Origin: Camarhynchus parvulus
Lineage: Eukaryota > Chordata > Aves > Passeriformes > Thraupidae
Assembly: GCF_901933205.1 (NCBI RefSeq)
Contig: NC_044577.1
Location: forward strand, 3,979,321 to 4,043,320
Reading direction: 5' to 3'
DNA: 64,000 nucleotides
Shown here: piece after piece, positions 1 to 12,915 of the stretch
How positions within the stretch are numbered: position 1 is the stretch's first letter
Layout: every line of letters starts with the position of its first letter
Program-made: the position numbers and the translations under genes
The notes under the pieces: generated by a model
Told to the model about the DNA's origin: nothing
Database searches by the model: none
What the model saw: the letters and a program-made list of their open reading frames with translations, nothing else

Positions 1-3000
1 GCAGCTCCTCACTCCTGATCTCCTGGAGTGGAATGTTGTCCTGGCTGTGGGAAGAGGAAGGCAGTGGCAGTCCCTGACAGTATTTCTAGGATGAGGAATT
101 GAGTTACACCCCAGTATTTCATTATCATTACTGATTACAGAATTCATGTTCAAGAAGAGCTTGCTTTTCAACTTTCATTTGGGATAAAGCAGACTGCTTG
201 CACACTTCCAGCCTGGCATCATGTAGATATTGAGAGGGAAGGGGGTGTTCTGGCGTCAGAGATGTGATTTTCTTCTGATACTAAAGACAGGCTGTTTCTG
301 TGTTTAGTGTAGTAAATCTCTATCTGGTTGCCCACAGCACTTGTGTTCAAAGGGCTTCCTTGCTTTCAAGATTCTTTGCACCTATTACTTTAAACTTCCC
401 CCTGCTTTTATAGGGTTCTTTATGTTCCTACAGTCTTTGGGACTCTGTCCTGATTTACATATAAGCTCCTTACCTTACAGGTTGCTGTGCTTCCAGTTGC
501 TTTCCTTTGGCGAAACCAGTTTGAGCTGTGGCAGGTTTTTGAGTCAGGAACCTGCTCCTTTGCCAGCAGGAATTGCCTGAATCCAGTTGGCAACTCCTTC
601 CACGAGACCTGGGCTGGGCTTGTTGCTCCAGTGCTGCCCTGCCCTCTGGTCCTTTGTTTGTGGCAAGGCAGTTTGTCCTGAATCAGATTAATATCTGAGA
701 TAAAGCAAAAATAAAATATTGGCTTTTCACACTTGTTGGCTTTTTACACTGATGTTGGATGAGACCTTCTGTCATTAGTCTGTGATATATTTTAATTTTT
801 AAATTGTTTTACATTTCTCATGAAAAAAGAATGATTTAAAGTGAAGATGAGAGATTTCCTTATGCAATATCACATCCTTCAGTGCTTGGCTCCAAGAAAA
901 TTTGCACATTATTACAGCATGAATCAGGTTAGATGAGCATTTGCCCACAGGGAAGGTTTGTGCCTGTGTACCTGCACACAAAACCTAAAGGCACGGGGTT
1001 TGCTTAAAAACTCTTTTCCTTACTGATCATACTTGAATTTTAAAAAGTGTATCTATCTTAAAAGCATACATTATATGTAGTACATCCCCTGGATTTTTTC
1101 TTGAAAGCCACAGGTATATTGCATCCAAGATAAAGACCTGCTCAGAAAGGGTGTCTACCTGAAATTTCCAAGGCTGAAGTGCCCCACAGCTGCCTGGTAT
1201 CCTCACCACTTTTTCTTGCTGCTATATTTCTCATCATATCTCCCATGAGGAAGCTGCTTCCCCTGTTTTTCCAGGTGCTGTGCAGGGCTGAGGTGGGAGC
1301 TGTAGGGTGGGATGTACCTGGGGATGCATGTGCCTCCCCACATGCCATGAAGCTGTGCCTCCCCTGGTGTTAGGCAGGACTAAGGCTGTAAACCCCACAG
1401 TTCCAAAAGGCCTTTGTAAAATGTGATCATAGGAAGGGAAGCATTTCTTTGAGACTATTCCTGGAAAAGTATTTTAAATACTCCCTAAGCATACAGTTCC
1501 ATTATATTTAATATGAAGAGTCAGGAGGCAGAGAAGATGCAGTGTTGTAGTCACAGGCTGGGGTTGCTCTCACTGCAGGCTGAAGGGAGTTGGGTTTAGC
1601 TGCTTGGCACCATGTGAGTGACAGGAATTCCGAGGGCGTGAGGCTGGGAGATGCTTCCATTTGGTTCCCACCTTGGGAGGATGCACTTGTGTGTGTAACC
1701 GTACACACAGAGCAGCTCTGCTGGAAAAGTGATCCCAGCGCTTGACACTGAGCTCGGAAGTGAAATTTCTCAGAACAGCAGCCAGCATGACTTGGATAAA
1801 CTTTTCAATCATTGAAGGTAGATTTGTGTAAGGCTTGTACCAGCATTTAAATTTCAGTAGGAGAGTTTATTTAACAGATGAAAACTTTCCCCGATTTCTC
1901 AAGCATGCAGTGAGAGATGCTGCATCCATACCTGTGTAAAGAACATCCCCAGAGATGCTGATGTGGTCTGACTGCACCACCTTAAATCCACGCCTCAGTG
2001 GTGCTATCACAACCTGTGTGTACGAGGCCTTGGTCAGGGTGCTGCCCTTGCTGAATTTGCTGTAGTGCAGCTCCACTGAGCGTTAGTTTTTAAAGCAGGT
2101 AGCACCTTCTGTTTGTAAACAGGGATTACAAACAAATGCCTGGCGTTAGAGCCACAGCTTAAACGAGCTGCAAAGTTCCATTCACAGGGTGAATGGAAGT
2201 CCCTGTAGGCTTTAATCACAAGGACATTTTCCTGCTGCTCTCACAGGTTCGTAAGTGAGTGGGGGACCACTGCAGTCGGTGTTGCTATGGGCATTGTAAG
2301 AAATTAAATTGGGGATTTGATTCCAGGGCTCTAATACTGGGATAGTTACTTGGGTGCAGACTCAGGGCTGGGAGGGGGTGACACTTCTGAAGCCATGCCA
2401 TATGGAGATATTCCTGATCCTTTCATTCCTTTTTAGGATTTGCTAAATAATTGCCTTTTTTTGATCTAGGAATAGCAGTTACAGTTAGCTGCTGGTCAGG
2501 GAACAGTTAAGCCTTCCTCCAGGGCTATTTTTAAATGTGGCAACAACTGTCTTCAGTGTTTGTAATCTGTCCAGAAATAGACACCACTTAACAAGAACTC
2601 GAAGCAAAGAGAAGAGCCTTTTTCAGGAATTCCTACTCTTCACAGGCCTTTTGTTTGGAGATCACTTTGAGCCGAAGGACACTTGTGGCTGCCTCAGCTC
2701 AGTGATCTCGGGGCAGGTGAGAGCAGCATCTTCTGGAGAACGTGGAGCTCCACCACAGTGGTCCAGGAGGGGACAGCACAAACCCACACTCACAAAACCC
2801 AAGGTCTGTGCAGGCCAGGACAGGGAGTTCCCCCAAGGCCAGCTGGAGCCAATCCAGCATGGTGCTGCTGTGTGGGCATCCCTGCCACCACAGAGTGTGT
2901 GTCTTGCTCGTAGTTTGTGTCCCCATCTTATCACTCATGCTGAGCCTAATCACTTATCAGGCAATTCTAGTGTGAACAGCAGTTGTGTACTTCAGTGGCA

Positions 3001-4603
3001 GGTCCTGTTAAGTTCAAACCAGACAGGCCATACTCATTATGCTGGGGAGAAGGGGAAAAAAATCTCTACAATTATAAGACTTGCCTAACTTTCTCCCCTG
3101 CTTCAAAGCAGTTCATTCTTTGGAGGGGTGGGTGGCATTTGCAGATAAGGCATCTGCCTTCCCTGTTCCTCATCACATGTATTGGGTTATTCGTTATATT
3201 TCATGCTGCATTACATGCAAGAATCAAAAATAGCCTCTGGAAAATGTGCAAGTCAGCAAAGGCCTGGTTCCCTTGGTCAGAGCCTGTGATGGGCAGTGCA
3301 TCTGCCCACTGCTTGCCATGGCTGCCTACCATGGAGGGAAGAGCCACACTGCTTGTCTTCTGGATCTCTGTGTCTGTGTTGCACTGTGCCCAAGAAGCTG
3401 AGCTCTGGACCTGTAATTTTAGGCAACCCAGAGGGATTCTTATGCCTGCAAGGCTGGATTAGGTTTGGGGTTGAGTCTGAAAGTGGAATCAGCTGTCTCT
3501 GTAAAACCGTGTAAGTACGGGAAGCTCGAGTGTAACTGGGACACTTACTGGAACTGAAGGGTGTGCTTGTCCAGCATTGAGGGAGCCTGGCAGGTCTTCA
3601 GGCTTCAGACTACAAAAAAACCTGAGGTACCCATCCATAGTTACATCCCCAGGCAGAATATAAACCTGACTATTACAGGTGCGTTCTTGACTTGCTGAAT
3701 CCAATGTACATTTTGCCTTACTTGGGCAGGATAGAGCCCTTTAAGGTGTTATTTTCTCACTGGAGACTGGAAAATTATTATTTTAAAATAGAATAGAAAG
3801 CAGCTCAGTGTAGGCAAGCCACTGTCATTTGCCAGAGACATTTCTGGTACAAGAGCAAGAAATAGTACTTTAAGCAGGAATTGAAAATGTGGTTTTCTGT
3901 GCCAGGGGTTGAAGATTATAGCTGCCTGTGATTTCTGTGTCTGATAGTACAAAGCTGTGAAGGGAACATTTCATTCTCAGCCAGCTCTGATACATGAGAA
4001 TCCTGAGATCTGTTCTAGAATATCCCTGAAAGTTAACACCACAGTTGCAGCAGCTTGTGAGCAGTTGAGGAGGTACAGCCAGACCTGAATTGCACACCTC
4101 GTGGGACACACCAGGTTTACTGTTCTTAGCAGGAAGGCAAAGAAGTCACTTTGCAAAGTGGTGACTTGCTTTTGATTAAGCAGACTAGTATATAATAGTA
4201 ATTTAATGATGAGTTTGTGACAGGGTGTTTTTCCCTTATGTTGCCTGTCAGAATTCATCCCAGTGGGTTTTTGTTTTTTTTAATCACTAGATACAAGTGA
4301 AAAGACTGGCCTTCAAACGAACTGAACTTCAAAACAAGGTTATGGGAAGTGCCAGGGACTGATAAGACATCTATGAGGGTAATGCACCTCTGCATTGAGG
4401 CTCTGTGTAGGGAAAACAAAATAGAAAACCCTGCCAGGGTTCTCTTGAGGGCAGGAATTTAAACCACAGGTGTGTAATGAAGATGACAGTGGATGGCTGT
4501 GTGTTGAAAAAGTACAAGAGAAGAAAAATTGAGAGAAAGCACTTAAAAATTCAAATTGTAGAAATAGAAAGGTATAAATTATGTGATAATTTACTTCTCT
4601 CAT
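1..4603. other. unique-looking intron, no gene
   Basis: No repeat family or exon is recognised. The stretch 2660-2960 is relatively GC-rich and has few stops in several frames on both strands, giving a 183-codon frame at 2537-3088 (+). Simultaneous openness of overlapping frames points to base composition, not coding. An AATAAA-containing AT-rich motif occurs near 711 without other signs of a transcript end. Confidence 0.6.
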
Positions 4604-4682
<79 letters not shown>

Positions 4683-4702
4683 GGATAGATAGATAGATAG
4701 AG
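4604..4702. repeat. (GATA)n tetranucleotide microsatellite
   Basis: About 24 near-perfect GATA units are present, with a single interruption near 4682 (ATGG). The minus strand reads as a run of Tyr-Leu-Ser-Ile repeats in an open frame, which is an artefact of the repeat. Arrays this long are normally length-polymorphic. Confidence 0.98.
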
Positions 4703-7700
4703 CCTGAAGGAACTTTTAGCCAAGTATGTAGATTGAGATGAAAAACTAGCACCCCAAAGGCTGTTAAAGGGAGTTCAGTTCAGCTGTTTGCTGGCTCCAG
4801 CTAAAGGACTAAACAAGGACGGAAGTAAGTTGAGATGAAAAAATTACTTTTGTTAGGTCAATATGCTACACTATCTGTTTTTAATTAGGCCACGACAGTG
4901 AATCTCTCCCTCTCTTGCACTGCTCCTATATTCAAAGATCATCCAGAATATGCTAATGTAAGGCTTTTAGTATCCTTTTAGGGATACATTTAGCATATTA
5001 AAAGCATACTCTGAGCATTAGCAAGACATACTGAACTGGTGGTTCACAGTCAGCCAGACCTGGAGTTTACTGAGGCCACAGGGTGTTCTGTGTCCTGTAA
5101 ATTATTACTGTGTACACTTTTTAAATTGAAAAAAGGTCACTGTTTTCCTTACTAATTAAGGCTGGAAGCTTATTCCACTGTGCCCATCTGCTTTAATGTG
5201 CTGCTCTATAAAATCTCTTTTTATAACTGATTTATTCAAAACATGTAAATATTTCTTAGATTCTTTTCCATCAAGAGAATCATAACCAAGTAGCCATAAA
5301 TGGTGAGTTCATAATTTAACCACAGTTAGTCAGAATTTGGACATCACAGAAATTCAGGCCAGAGGGAATTGCTATGTCCCCTGGACTCTGGCTATGAGAT
5401 GTGGAGTTATTAAGACCTGTCATTCAGAATTGCAGCAGACTGGGGGATCCTCATTCATTCCTCCTCCTCCTCTGAAAGCAGCCAAGCATTTTCCCTCCTC
5501 TCTGAGTGAGAGGCACTCCCTTAGGCCTTCCATGGCTTCCCTGTGCTGCAGCAAGGACCCTTAGCCTCCTTCCATCCTGCTTCACTGCTCCCCAAGAGCA
5601 GGCCACCTGGTTTGGATGAACCATGGCTAACAGCAAACCTGTCTGAAAGCAGGAGGAACCCTTGACAGGATGTCCAGGGATGGGAACTGTGATATGTAAG
5701 CAGGAAATACCCCATGTCAGAAATGGCAAAAGGTTTGGTGCAGGTAGATCCCATTGCATTGTTTTAACCAGTTTCCTACACACCTCCTCCTGGGGTACCT
5801 GCTGTGGAGCTGGCCATGAAACCTGGTTTGAGGAAAGTAGAGGAGCAAACTTTTGTTATTCACTGACTTGCAGTCCAAATTAGGAAATGGTGAATTTGTT
5901 TCTCTGGAGGAGCTGGGAAATTAATGGAAGGAGGTGCAGAAAAATTTTGAGGTGGTGGTCATGTGAGGACAGCAATCACTGAGCCTCATGTGCTTCTGTC
6001 CCTCTTCATTGGTCAAGTACTTCTGGGCCCTAATGAGGAGATACTGCCTCCTGTCCTCTGGAAATGCTTTGGGCTTCTTTGAAGGTGTGTGCTTCCTTCC
6101 CTTGTGCTTCTGTGAAAGACAGTTGTTCCACTTTTGCTTGTTCACACCTCCAAGGGATTGTTTCAAGAGCCAGCTCGGAACAGGACACTAAAAACTGCAG
6201 GCATTTTATATAGAATTAAGTAATTTTAAAATTACCATAGCAATTTGCATAAATTTCTGTGTAATCACTTTAATACATTTTCAGGCTCCCCAAGGCAATG
6301 TTTTAAGGCATGTTACATAGTAAAAGTGGGATGAAACAAATGAATGCTCATGCACGTAGGGCAGGATTTTCTGAGGCAGTCGCTGGTGGTGGTGTTCTGG
6401 CAGGATTTTGCGTCACTGAAGTCCTTGATGAAAAATCTCCCCAGATCCCTGCTGAAAGCCCTGCCCACACAGAGTGGGGCTGCAGAGGTGCTGACCCCAG
6501 AGCCCTGCAGGGTATGAGCACAGTCTAGTCAAGGGTTTCCTCCAGAAGCTGTCCATAGACTTCAATGTTATTGTTTGCATATTTTAGTTTCAAATGCTCA
6601 GGCTCTTATAGGGCTGAGTCTCATGTGACCCCACAGTTTCCAAAGACCATCTCACTGTGAAACCTGAGAAGGGTTTGATTTGTGCAGTTGCATCTCCTAC
6701 ATGAAACAGTCCAAAAAATGGCCATTGATTTGTGCAGTGCCTATCTGGTTTTTGAAGGAAGGCTTCCACAAAGGAACTTTGCCTCAGCCCTGGCCATTTG
6801 CTGGGTTGGCTGGTACCCTTTCCCATTCAGAGCACATGGAGTATTCTTGCCTGAATTCCTGCAGCGTTACTGCTCATGTCCAGCGTATTTGTCTACTAAA
6901 ATGATGAGCATTTTCCTACCCAGAGTCTCTTCCCTGCCATGGTATGGGTGGATTGTGATCAAGCCAACACGTAGCTCTATTTCAGAAAAGAGAGTGGATG
7001 GAGATTCAGAAGCTTTTCACAATAAATCATGATTTCCAGTCATTATGGTTCATTTCTGAACCACATTCAGTTCATTTTATTCAGATTTTGTCAGTAAAAC
7101 CAGACACAACACTCCAGGGTGCTGCATTGGGTAGCCATGCTGAGAGCCCCATTTGCACAGAGCCCTGCTTCTTGGCACTTTGACAGCTCTGGACCTTCTG
7201 AAACTGTTTCCTGAACCATCTTATTGGTTGTGTTGGCTCTTCAGGTGGGGCTCAGCACTTGGCAGTGCCATAATTACGTTTTCTTTTGGTTATTCCCAAG
7301 TTTGGTATAGCTTTGGCAGGAGGGCAGAGAGGGCTCCATGCAGGTGTCTGTACACCTGGTCAGTGCCTCAAGAAATTGCTGTGACTCAAGAAATGCATCA
7401 TGAGCACTGTAAAGAAGCTCCTCTGTGCAAATCTGCTCTGGAACTGATTTGCTGTGCATCACAAGAGTTACTGAAGATGATCAAAGTCACGCTAAGCGTT
7501 AGAGCAGACTACAACAATTATTTCTTTATTTGATGTGTCAGTCTCTTATTGTTCCTTGTTCTAGGCTGTCTTATTTTAAATCTGTACATTTTCAAAATGG
7601 TTTCACTGTTCTGTCACTAAAGATTCAGCTTTTTTAGTGAACCCTCAAAGAATCAGCTCTTGACTGACTTTCTGTCTTGGCAGACAAAGTGTTTACCTTT

Positions 7701-8640
7701 CAGCTTCTTCTCTGTATAAGAAATCTACTTCATTTTCCCTTTGTTAGGATTAAAAAGAGTACAGTTTGGTAGGGCCTACTGTGCAGTAAATTAATTTCAA
7801 GTCTGAAACCGATAACACTTTCCACAGGAAAGAAATTTTAAGAGATACACATCTGTGTAGGCACTTTTTTTTTTGGCAAGAATTAAGGCAGGCATGAATT
7901 TGCCTCAGCATTACATGTTTATTTCTGTTGTAGTTTCAATAGGAATTTATGTAAAATAAACTTTGTATATACCAAGAAATGCACACACAAAGCATGTAAT
8001 TTTATTGATACTTACAAGAAGTCATATTTAGATTTAAAAGTGTTCAGTGTAAAAGCCAGAAATGCATTTCTTCAGTAATGGGTAAATCTCATTTGAAATG
8101 TGATTTGCTCTTTTCATATTTGGGTTAGTTTAAGTCTCATGTGTTGGGTATTGAAAAAAATTATATTTTAGCATCAGAGGAAATTTAATTAAGCTAATTG
8201 AATAATCTCATCTTTTTGTTTATCCATGGATAAACAAAATGCTACTTTGTGTAGCATTGAATTTAAGGTGAGGTTTGCATATCAGCGAGGTGATTCCACC
8301 ATAGTGATCTGCGCTGGGGAAGTTTTGCTCAGATCCTCCCAGCAACCTTCCATTAACACCCACAGGCACTTTCATTTTTCTTCCAAACAAAACAGAGGAA
8401 GTGTGTGTGGGAAATTGGAGAAGTAATTAAAATGCCAAGACATAGGAGGCAATAGGCCTCAGCATCATCAAAGCTTGGCTTTATAGAATTCTCCAATTTA
8501 AAGCTGGCGCTTGCAAAGGTATAACACCAAGGTAATTAAACTTGTTTTGTAGCTTGGTCACTTTGCCTGTTATCCTGCTTATTTGGGTGGTATTTTATTA
8601 ATGATCTCTCAAGGGAAAACTACTGTAGCTGGCAAATTAA
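4703..8640. other. unique-looking intron, no gene
   Basis: Moderately AT-rich sequence. A short poly-T run lies near 7866. Open frames up to 126 codons (7153-7533, +) have no recognisable domain and no convincing splice context. Confidence 0.55.
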
Positions 8641-9093
8641 TGAAATATTGATAACAACCGAAGTGATGTGTGTGTGACTGCACTCTGGAGAAGCCTGACC
8701 TGAATGTCTCTGCACTCCATGAGCAGGAAAGTCAGCACAGAGCCTGCTGTGAGCCCAGTGTCCCCAGGGACACTCCTGGGGGAGCAGGTGGGCATCCACA
8801 GTAAATCTGAATCAGGGGTGGGCACTGGAGCAACAGCCACAAACCTGCTGAGCTGAAAAGGCTAAAAATGAGCTCAGAGAGCACGCCCAAAAAGATTGGG
8901 CCTAAGTGACCAAAATCTCCCTGGAGGTCTGGAGGCAAAGAAACAAGACACAGCTGGAAGCATGATTCCAAGAGAATCTGGCAGAGAAGAGGCAGTGACA
9001 GAGAAGCCCCTCTTGGTCCTGGGACAACAGAAGCATCCCAGTGCAGCAGATACCCCTGCAAGCACCTCCCTGATTTTTTAAAAATCCATCCCC
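8641..9093 (-). other. possible internal remnant of the ERV whose LTR lies at 9094-9464
   Basis: On the minus strand this segment follows the 3' edge of the LTR directly. A 144-codon frame (8732-9166) runs from inside the LTR into it. It is more GC-rich than the flanks, but I recognise no primer-binding site, gag, pro, pol or env motif. It may be host sequence, or internal sequence of a deleted or non-autonomous ERV. Confidence 0.25.
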
Positions 9094-9464
9094 TGTTGCT
9101 GTATGGGGAATAAATAACACAAGATTCCATTTTCTTCATGGTAGAAAAAGCCCATTTTTTATTCACAGAACTCCTTTTTATACAGACCTCGTGTGTGACT
9201 CCAGTTGGTTTGTAGCTTTCTTGCCAATTACTTTATTGGTTAGTAACAAGATGTTACCCTGTTTTGATTGGTCACTCAAACCCCCAGTGTGTACATGCAG
9301 GAAAGGTTGTTTGCAAAAGATAATCTTCATTTTTCTGTCTAACAGTGTAAAAACAGTTTATACAGGCGCTGATTGTTTTTCACCCAGGAATAGATTGTTA
9401 TGTTAATGAACTGCTCACGCCAGGATTGCTTTCACATGGGAACTTGCAAAGGGCTAGCTTGACA
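9094..9464 (-). mobile_element. ERV LTR, minus orientation
   Basis: Read on the minus strand, the segment starts TGTCAAG at 9464 and ends GCAACA at 9094, a TGT...ACA terminal pair. A TATA-like box (TATAAAAA) lies at about 9175-9182. Shortly downstream is an AATAAA polyadenylation signal at 9158-9163, followed by a U5-like stretch. That order is typical of a retroviral LTR. No target-site duplication was found, so the ends are provisional, and the family was not identified. Confidence 0.6.
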
Positions 9465-12455
9465 AGGCCAGCCACTGATGTTAGGAGAGCAGACTTGACT
9501 TTAGGAGGACTTTCTTTATAATTTTTCTACCTTACTGCAACATTGCTGTTCTGCAGTAAGTGCCAAAACTCCTTTCCCTGCCGTATTTATCACAAGACAT
9601 CTTTGACTTTGGCCTCTTCTGGTAAGTTGAGATGAAAGCTGTGTCTTGGAGTTCTTTTCCATTGGTAACCTTGGTTTGTTTGCCCAGACTGTGAGAAACA
9701 CATGTAAAGAAACTGCAGCTTTCCTGGAGGAGGCTTGAGGCAGAGGTGTAATACAGTAACAGTTAAAATAGCTCAAATAGGGTTTGTGAAACTTGATAGT
9801 TAAAATTTTTGCAAGGCCTCTGGTAAAACAAGAGCTTTTTGGAGTCATTCAACATTATTAGCTCTGCAACTGTTTATGTACCTCCATGTACTTAAAACAC
9901 AAACTGTTTAAAAATAACAGCAATGGGAGGGTGGCCCAGTTTTTTGAAGAATAACAAGTCATTTCCAATTCCTCTGAACCCTTCTCCTCTTTCCCTGAGT
10001 GTGCAGCATTTCCTTAGTTTAGAAGCTTTTTGATCATTTCAGAAATTAACATTGCAGCGGGTTCTGAAGGGATGTGCTCATCAAGGAAACCAATTCAGAT
10101 AACAAAAAGGCACAATTGTTCATTGTCTCTCTTGTTATGGGGGGGAAAAAAGACCCTGCAGGATGATCAGAGTCCTCCATAGCTGCTGGCTCCCAGATAC
10201 TGCCTTCAGTCCCCTTCCCTGATGGAAAACCTTCACTTCCAGCTGGCCAGATTACCTGTAGGTGACAGTCTCAGGAAGACGGGGGCCAGAGGGGGGATGA
10301 ATGTGCATGTTCTGGAGGGTTCTTCCCTGCTAGATGGTTAGATAAATAAGGAAGTGAAAGGAGTCATGCAGCCTAATGGGGTGGGAGATCTTGGGCTCAC
10401 ACTTTACTTCTGGCATGGGTGAGTTATCTCTACTGCTCTTACCTTGTTTCTCCATCTGTAAAGCTAACCAGCAGTATTTCCTTTTAGGATTTCCTTTTTC
10501 AGTGGTGGTACTCCTCTTTGGATGTCCCTTTTCCTGTCCTTGTGCCCACACAAGTTTGGGATCAAAGGCTGTCCCTCCCTTTGGGGTTCCTGTGGTGGCT
10601 GAAGCCTTAGGTTGCTCTGTAACCAGCAACAGCCTCAAGCTTGAGTGCTTGGGTTTTTCCCAGGTCTGAGTGTGAAGCCACAAGACAAAAGGCATTTCAG
10701 CAAGGGATATATTTGTGCAGGTACTTATGCACACCCCAGTGGTACAGGGAGTGGAGCTGCTGAAAAGGAAGCTGTTGCCAGTACAGCCTCTTCACTTGTC
10801 TTACACCCAAGTGCACACAGCAGCCTTAGTGACTGCTGATGTGGAAATGTTCTTTCAAACCAGGCATTCATAATTAAACTGAGATCAAATACTCAGCCTT
10901 CGCTCTGGTGCTAATGATGTGCAATATCTTCCTTTTCTTGTATTATTTTTTCATGTTTGTCTGTGTGTGTGCGTGTGTGTATTTTTGCAGCAAGTTGGAA
11001 ATTATATTTTTAGTCAAGAGGACTAATTAATAATTCATTCATGAATAATGATGAAAGTAGCTGATTAAAATGTATGTATAGCTTCAAAAGGAATAATCTT
11101 CAGAAGTTATAAGTGTTTATAAAGTCCATCTCACCGTCAATCTTCTCTTCCCAGGCTCTGTGCAACAGCTGTTGCTCTTCCCACTCACAGGTATCAGGCA
11201 GTAATTTTTCTAGGGAATGTGATCCAGAGTAATAAAGTTGCAGTTACTACAAGAGGTGGAATACGAGGAAAATCAGTTGCAAACCTTCCTTTAGCCATGT
11301 GTCCTCTGGTTCAGGGGCACAGTATTGGATGGTGTCCTACCTACTAGTTCTCATGTCTGTATTTCTCTCCTTTACTCTTTCTTTGGAAGGCAAAGAAACA
11401 AAACCCTGAAAATATAACACAAGGAGAAAAACTAAAAAGAGAAGAGAGATCAAAGTCTTTAATGAACGTATGTGTGTAAAACCACCTGCAGGGGCAGATT
11501 TGTCATGGTTCATTTTTGCAAAAATCATTAACTTGTCATGGCAAAATGGAAAAACTAATAAAACAGCAGTAAAAACAAGTTAAATTCTGAGCCTGGAGAA
11601 TCAGCTTGTCTAAAAAAAAATGACACTTTTTTTAGGGGTCAGCTCTTTCTCCAATCCTGTGTGACCATGGCCCTTTCCCGCTTTTTAACCTAGCCCTTTT
11701 CCAGACCTCAACATTTCTGTAGTGTTTTATATTTGACATGTTGAAGAACACTCATTATTACCCTTTCCCCTCTAGATGATCCATTTTTTTTCCTCCATCC
11801 TGGTGGTTGTACATAAAATTATAGGTTATTTCACTGTCCTAGTCCTTTTAGCTACTCTCAGCTCATATCCTCAGCTCAAAAGTACTTGAAAAAGTTCCAA
11901 CAAGTTTTTAGGCAGAAGAGCACTTACTGAGGCCTCTCCTGTTGTATTATGTCTCTGTGAGCTGTGAGTCCTTATTTTTTGTTAGTGTGGATAAGGTTAT
12001 TACTCCTTGTGAAACAAAGTCACATTACATGCACAGCTGGCAATGTTCAACTCCTAATAACTCACCTGTTTGCATTCTGAACTAAATGACCTGAAAAATT
12101 GTGGGTTAAAATGGAAAAGAGAAGGAGGAGAAGGTAGGCACGTTAGAAAGAAGACAGGTTCAGGAATGCATCCAAAACTGAGAAATCTTAATTTTCCAGA
12201 CCATCTAAAATGGGAATGCCATTGAAATGGTAGGACTAGATATTCATCTGGTGTAAATGGACATGGTTCACTGGTTATAAGGGAGCTATGAAATATCTAT
12301 CTCCTAAGGATACAGGCCACAGATTTATTTTTTTAAGGCGTTTAGAAACCAAAGGAAATGCAAGAGAGCTGTTTACTTCTAGAAGCTGTGCCAGGTTCAC
12401 CCCAGATGAGCAGGAGCAGGATGTCAGTGCTGGTGCCCCACACCTTTATAGCCCC
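9465..12455. other. unique-looking intron, no gene
   Basis: No exon or transposon is recognised. A short TG-rich tract lies at about 10963-10981. The 134-codon frame at 10330-10734 (-) and overlapping plus-strand frames show no known motif. Confidence 0.55.
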
Positions 12456-12915
12456 TCATGCCCTGTGAAAGCTGACCTACAACAGAGACTAGACAGAGCT
12501 AAAGAATAAAGTAGGGATTTATTAAAAGGCCTCAATGGATACACAATGGGCAGCACAAGGGCCCAGCCAGGGCTACATCCAAGGTGAGCCCAAAATGGTT
12601 ACAAAATGGATAACCTGGTCATGGGATATCTCACTTTTCTAAGTTCTGGTCCATTTAGATATTGGAGTTAATTGTCCAATTATAACTTTAGGTTATGAAG
12701 TTCCATCCTCCTTGTTTTTGTCTCTTCAGCCCACATTGTTTATGCTCCCAGGCCTGAAATTGGGATCATTTGTCCTTGGTCCCCAGCTAGAGGAGGAATT
12801 GTTTTGTCTCCCTGCTCTGTGAAGAGAGCTCACCATCCAGTAATATGAAGCTCAGAAGTACACACTAAAGCAGTACAGAATCTGAAAAATATAAAAGCTA
12901 AAACCTGAGGCATCA
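12456..12915 (-). mobile_element. ERV solo LTR, family A copy 1
   Basis: This is one of three copies of the same roughly 450 bp element; the others start at 22254 and 40611. On the minus strand the family starts TGATGCCTCAGG and ends GGGCATCA. The AATAAA signal is intact (12518-12523). The TATA box seen in the other copies is altered to TAGAAAA (12635-12641), and the terminal CA at the low-coordinate end is GA. No clear target-site duplication remains. Divergence and the damaged TATA box suggest an old, inactive copy. Confidence 0.85.

Noticed and set aside
2537..3088. 183-codon open frame (+)
   Set aside because: Overlapping frames on both strands are also open in the same GC-rich stretch, no domain is recognisable, and no splice or promoter context supports it.
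4340..4723. 127-codon minus frame with Tyr-Leu-Ser-Ile repeats
   Set aside because: It is the translation of the GATA microsatellite.
8732..9166. 144-codon minus frame starting in the LTR
   Set aside because: It begins downstream of the LTR TATA box but has no gag-like or other retroviral motif; retained only as a possible ERV remnant.
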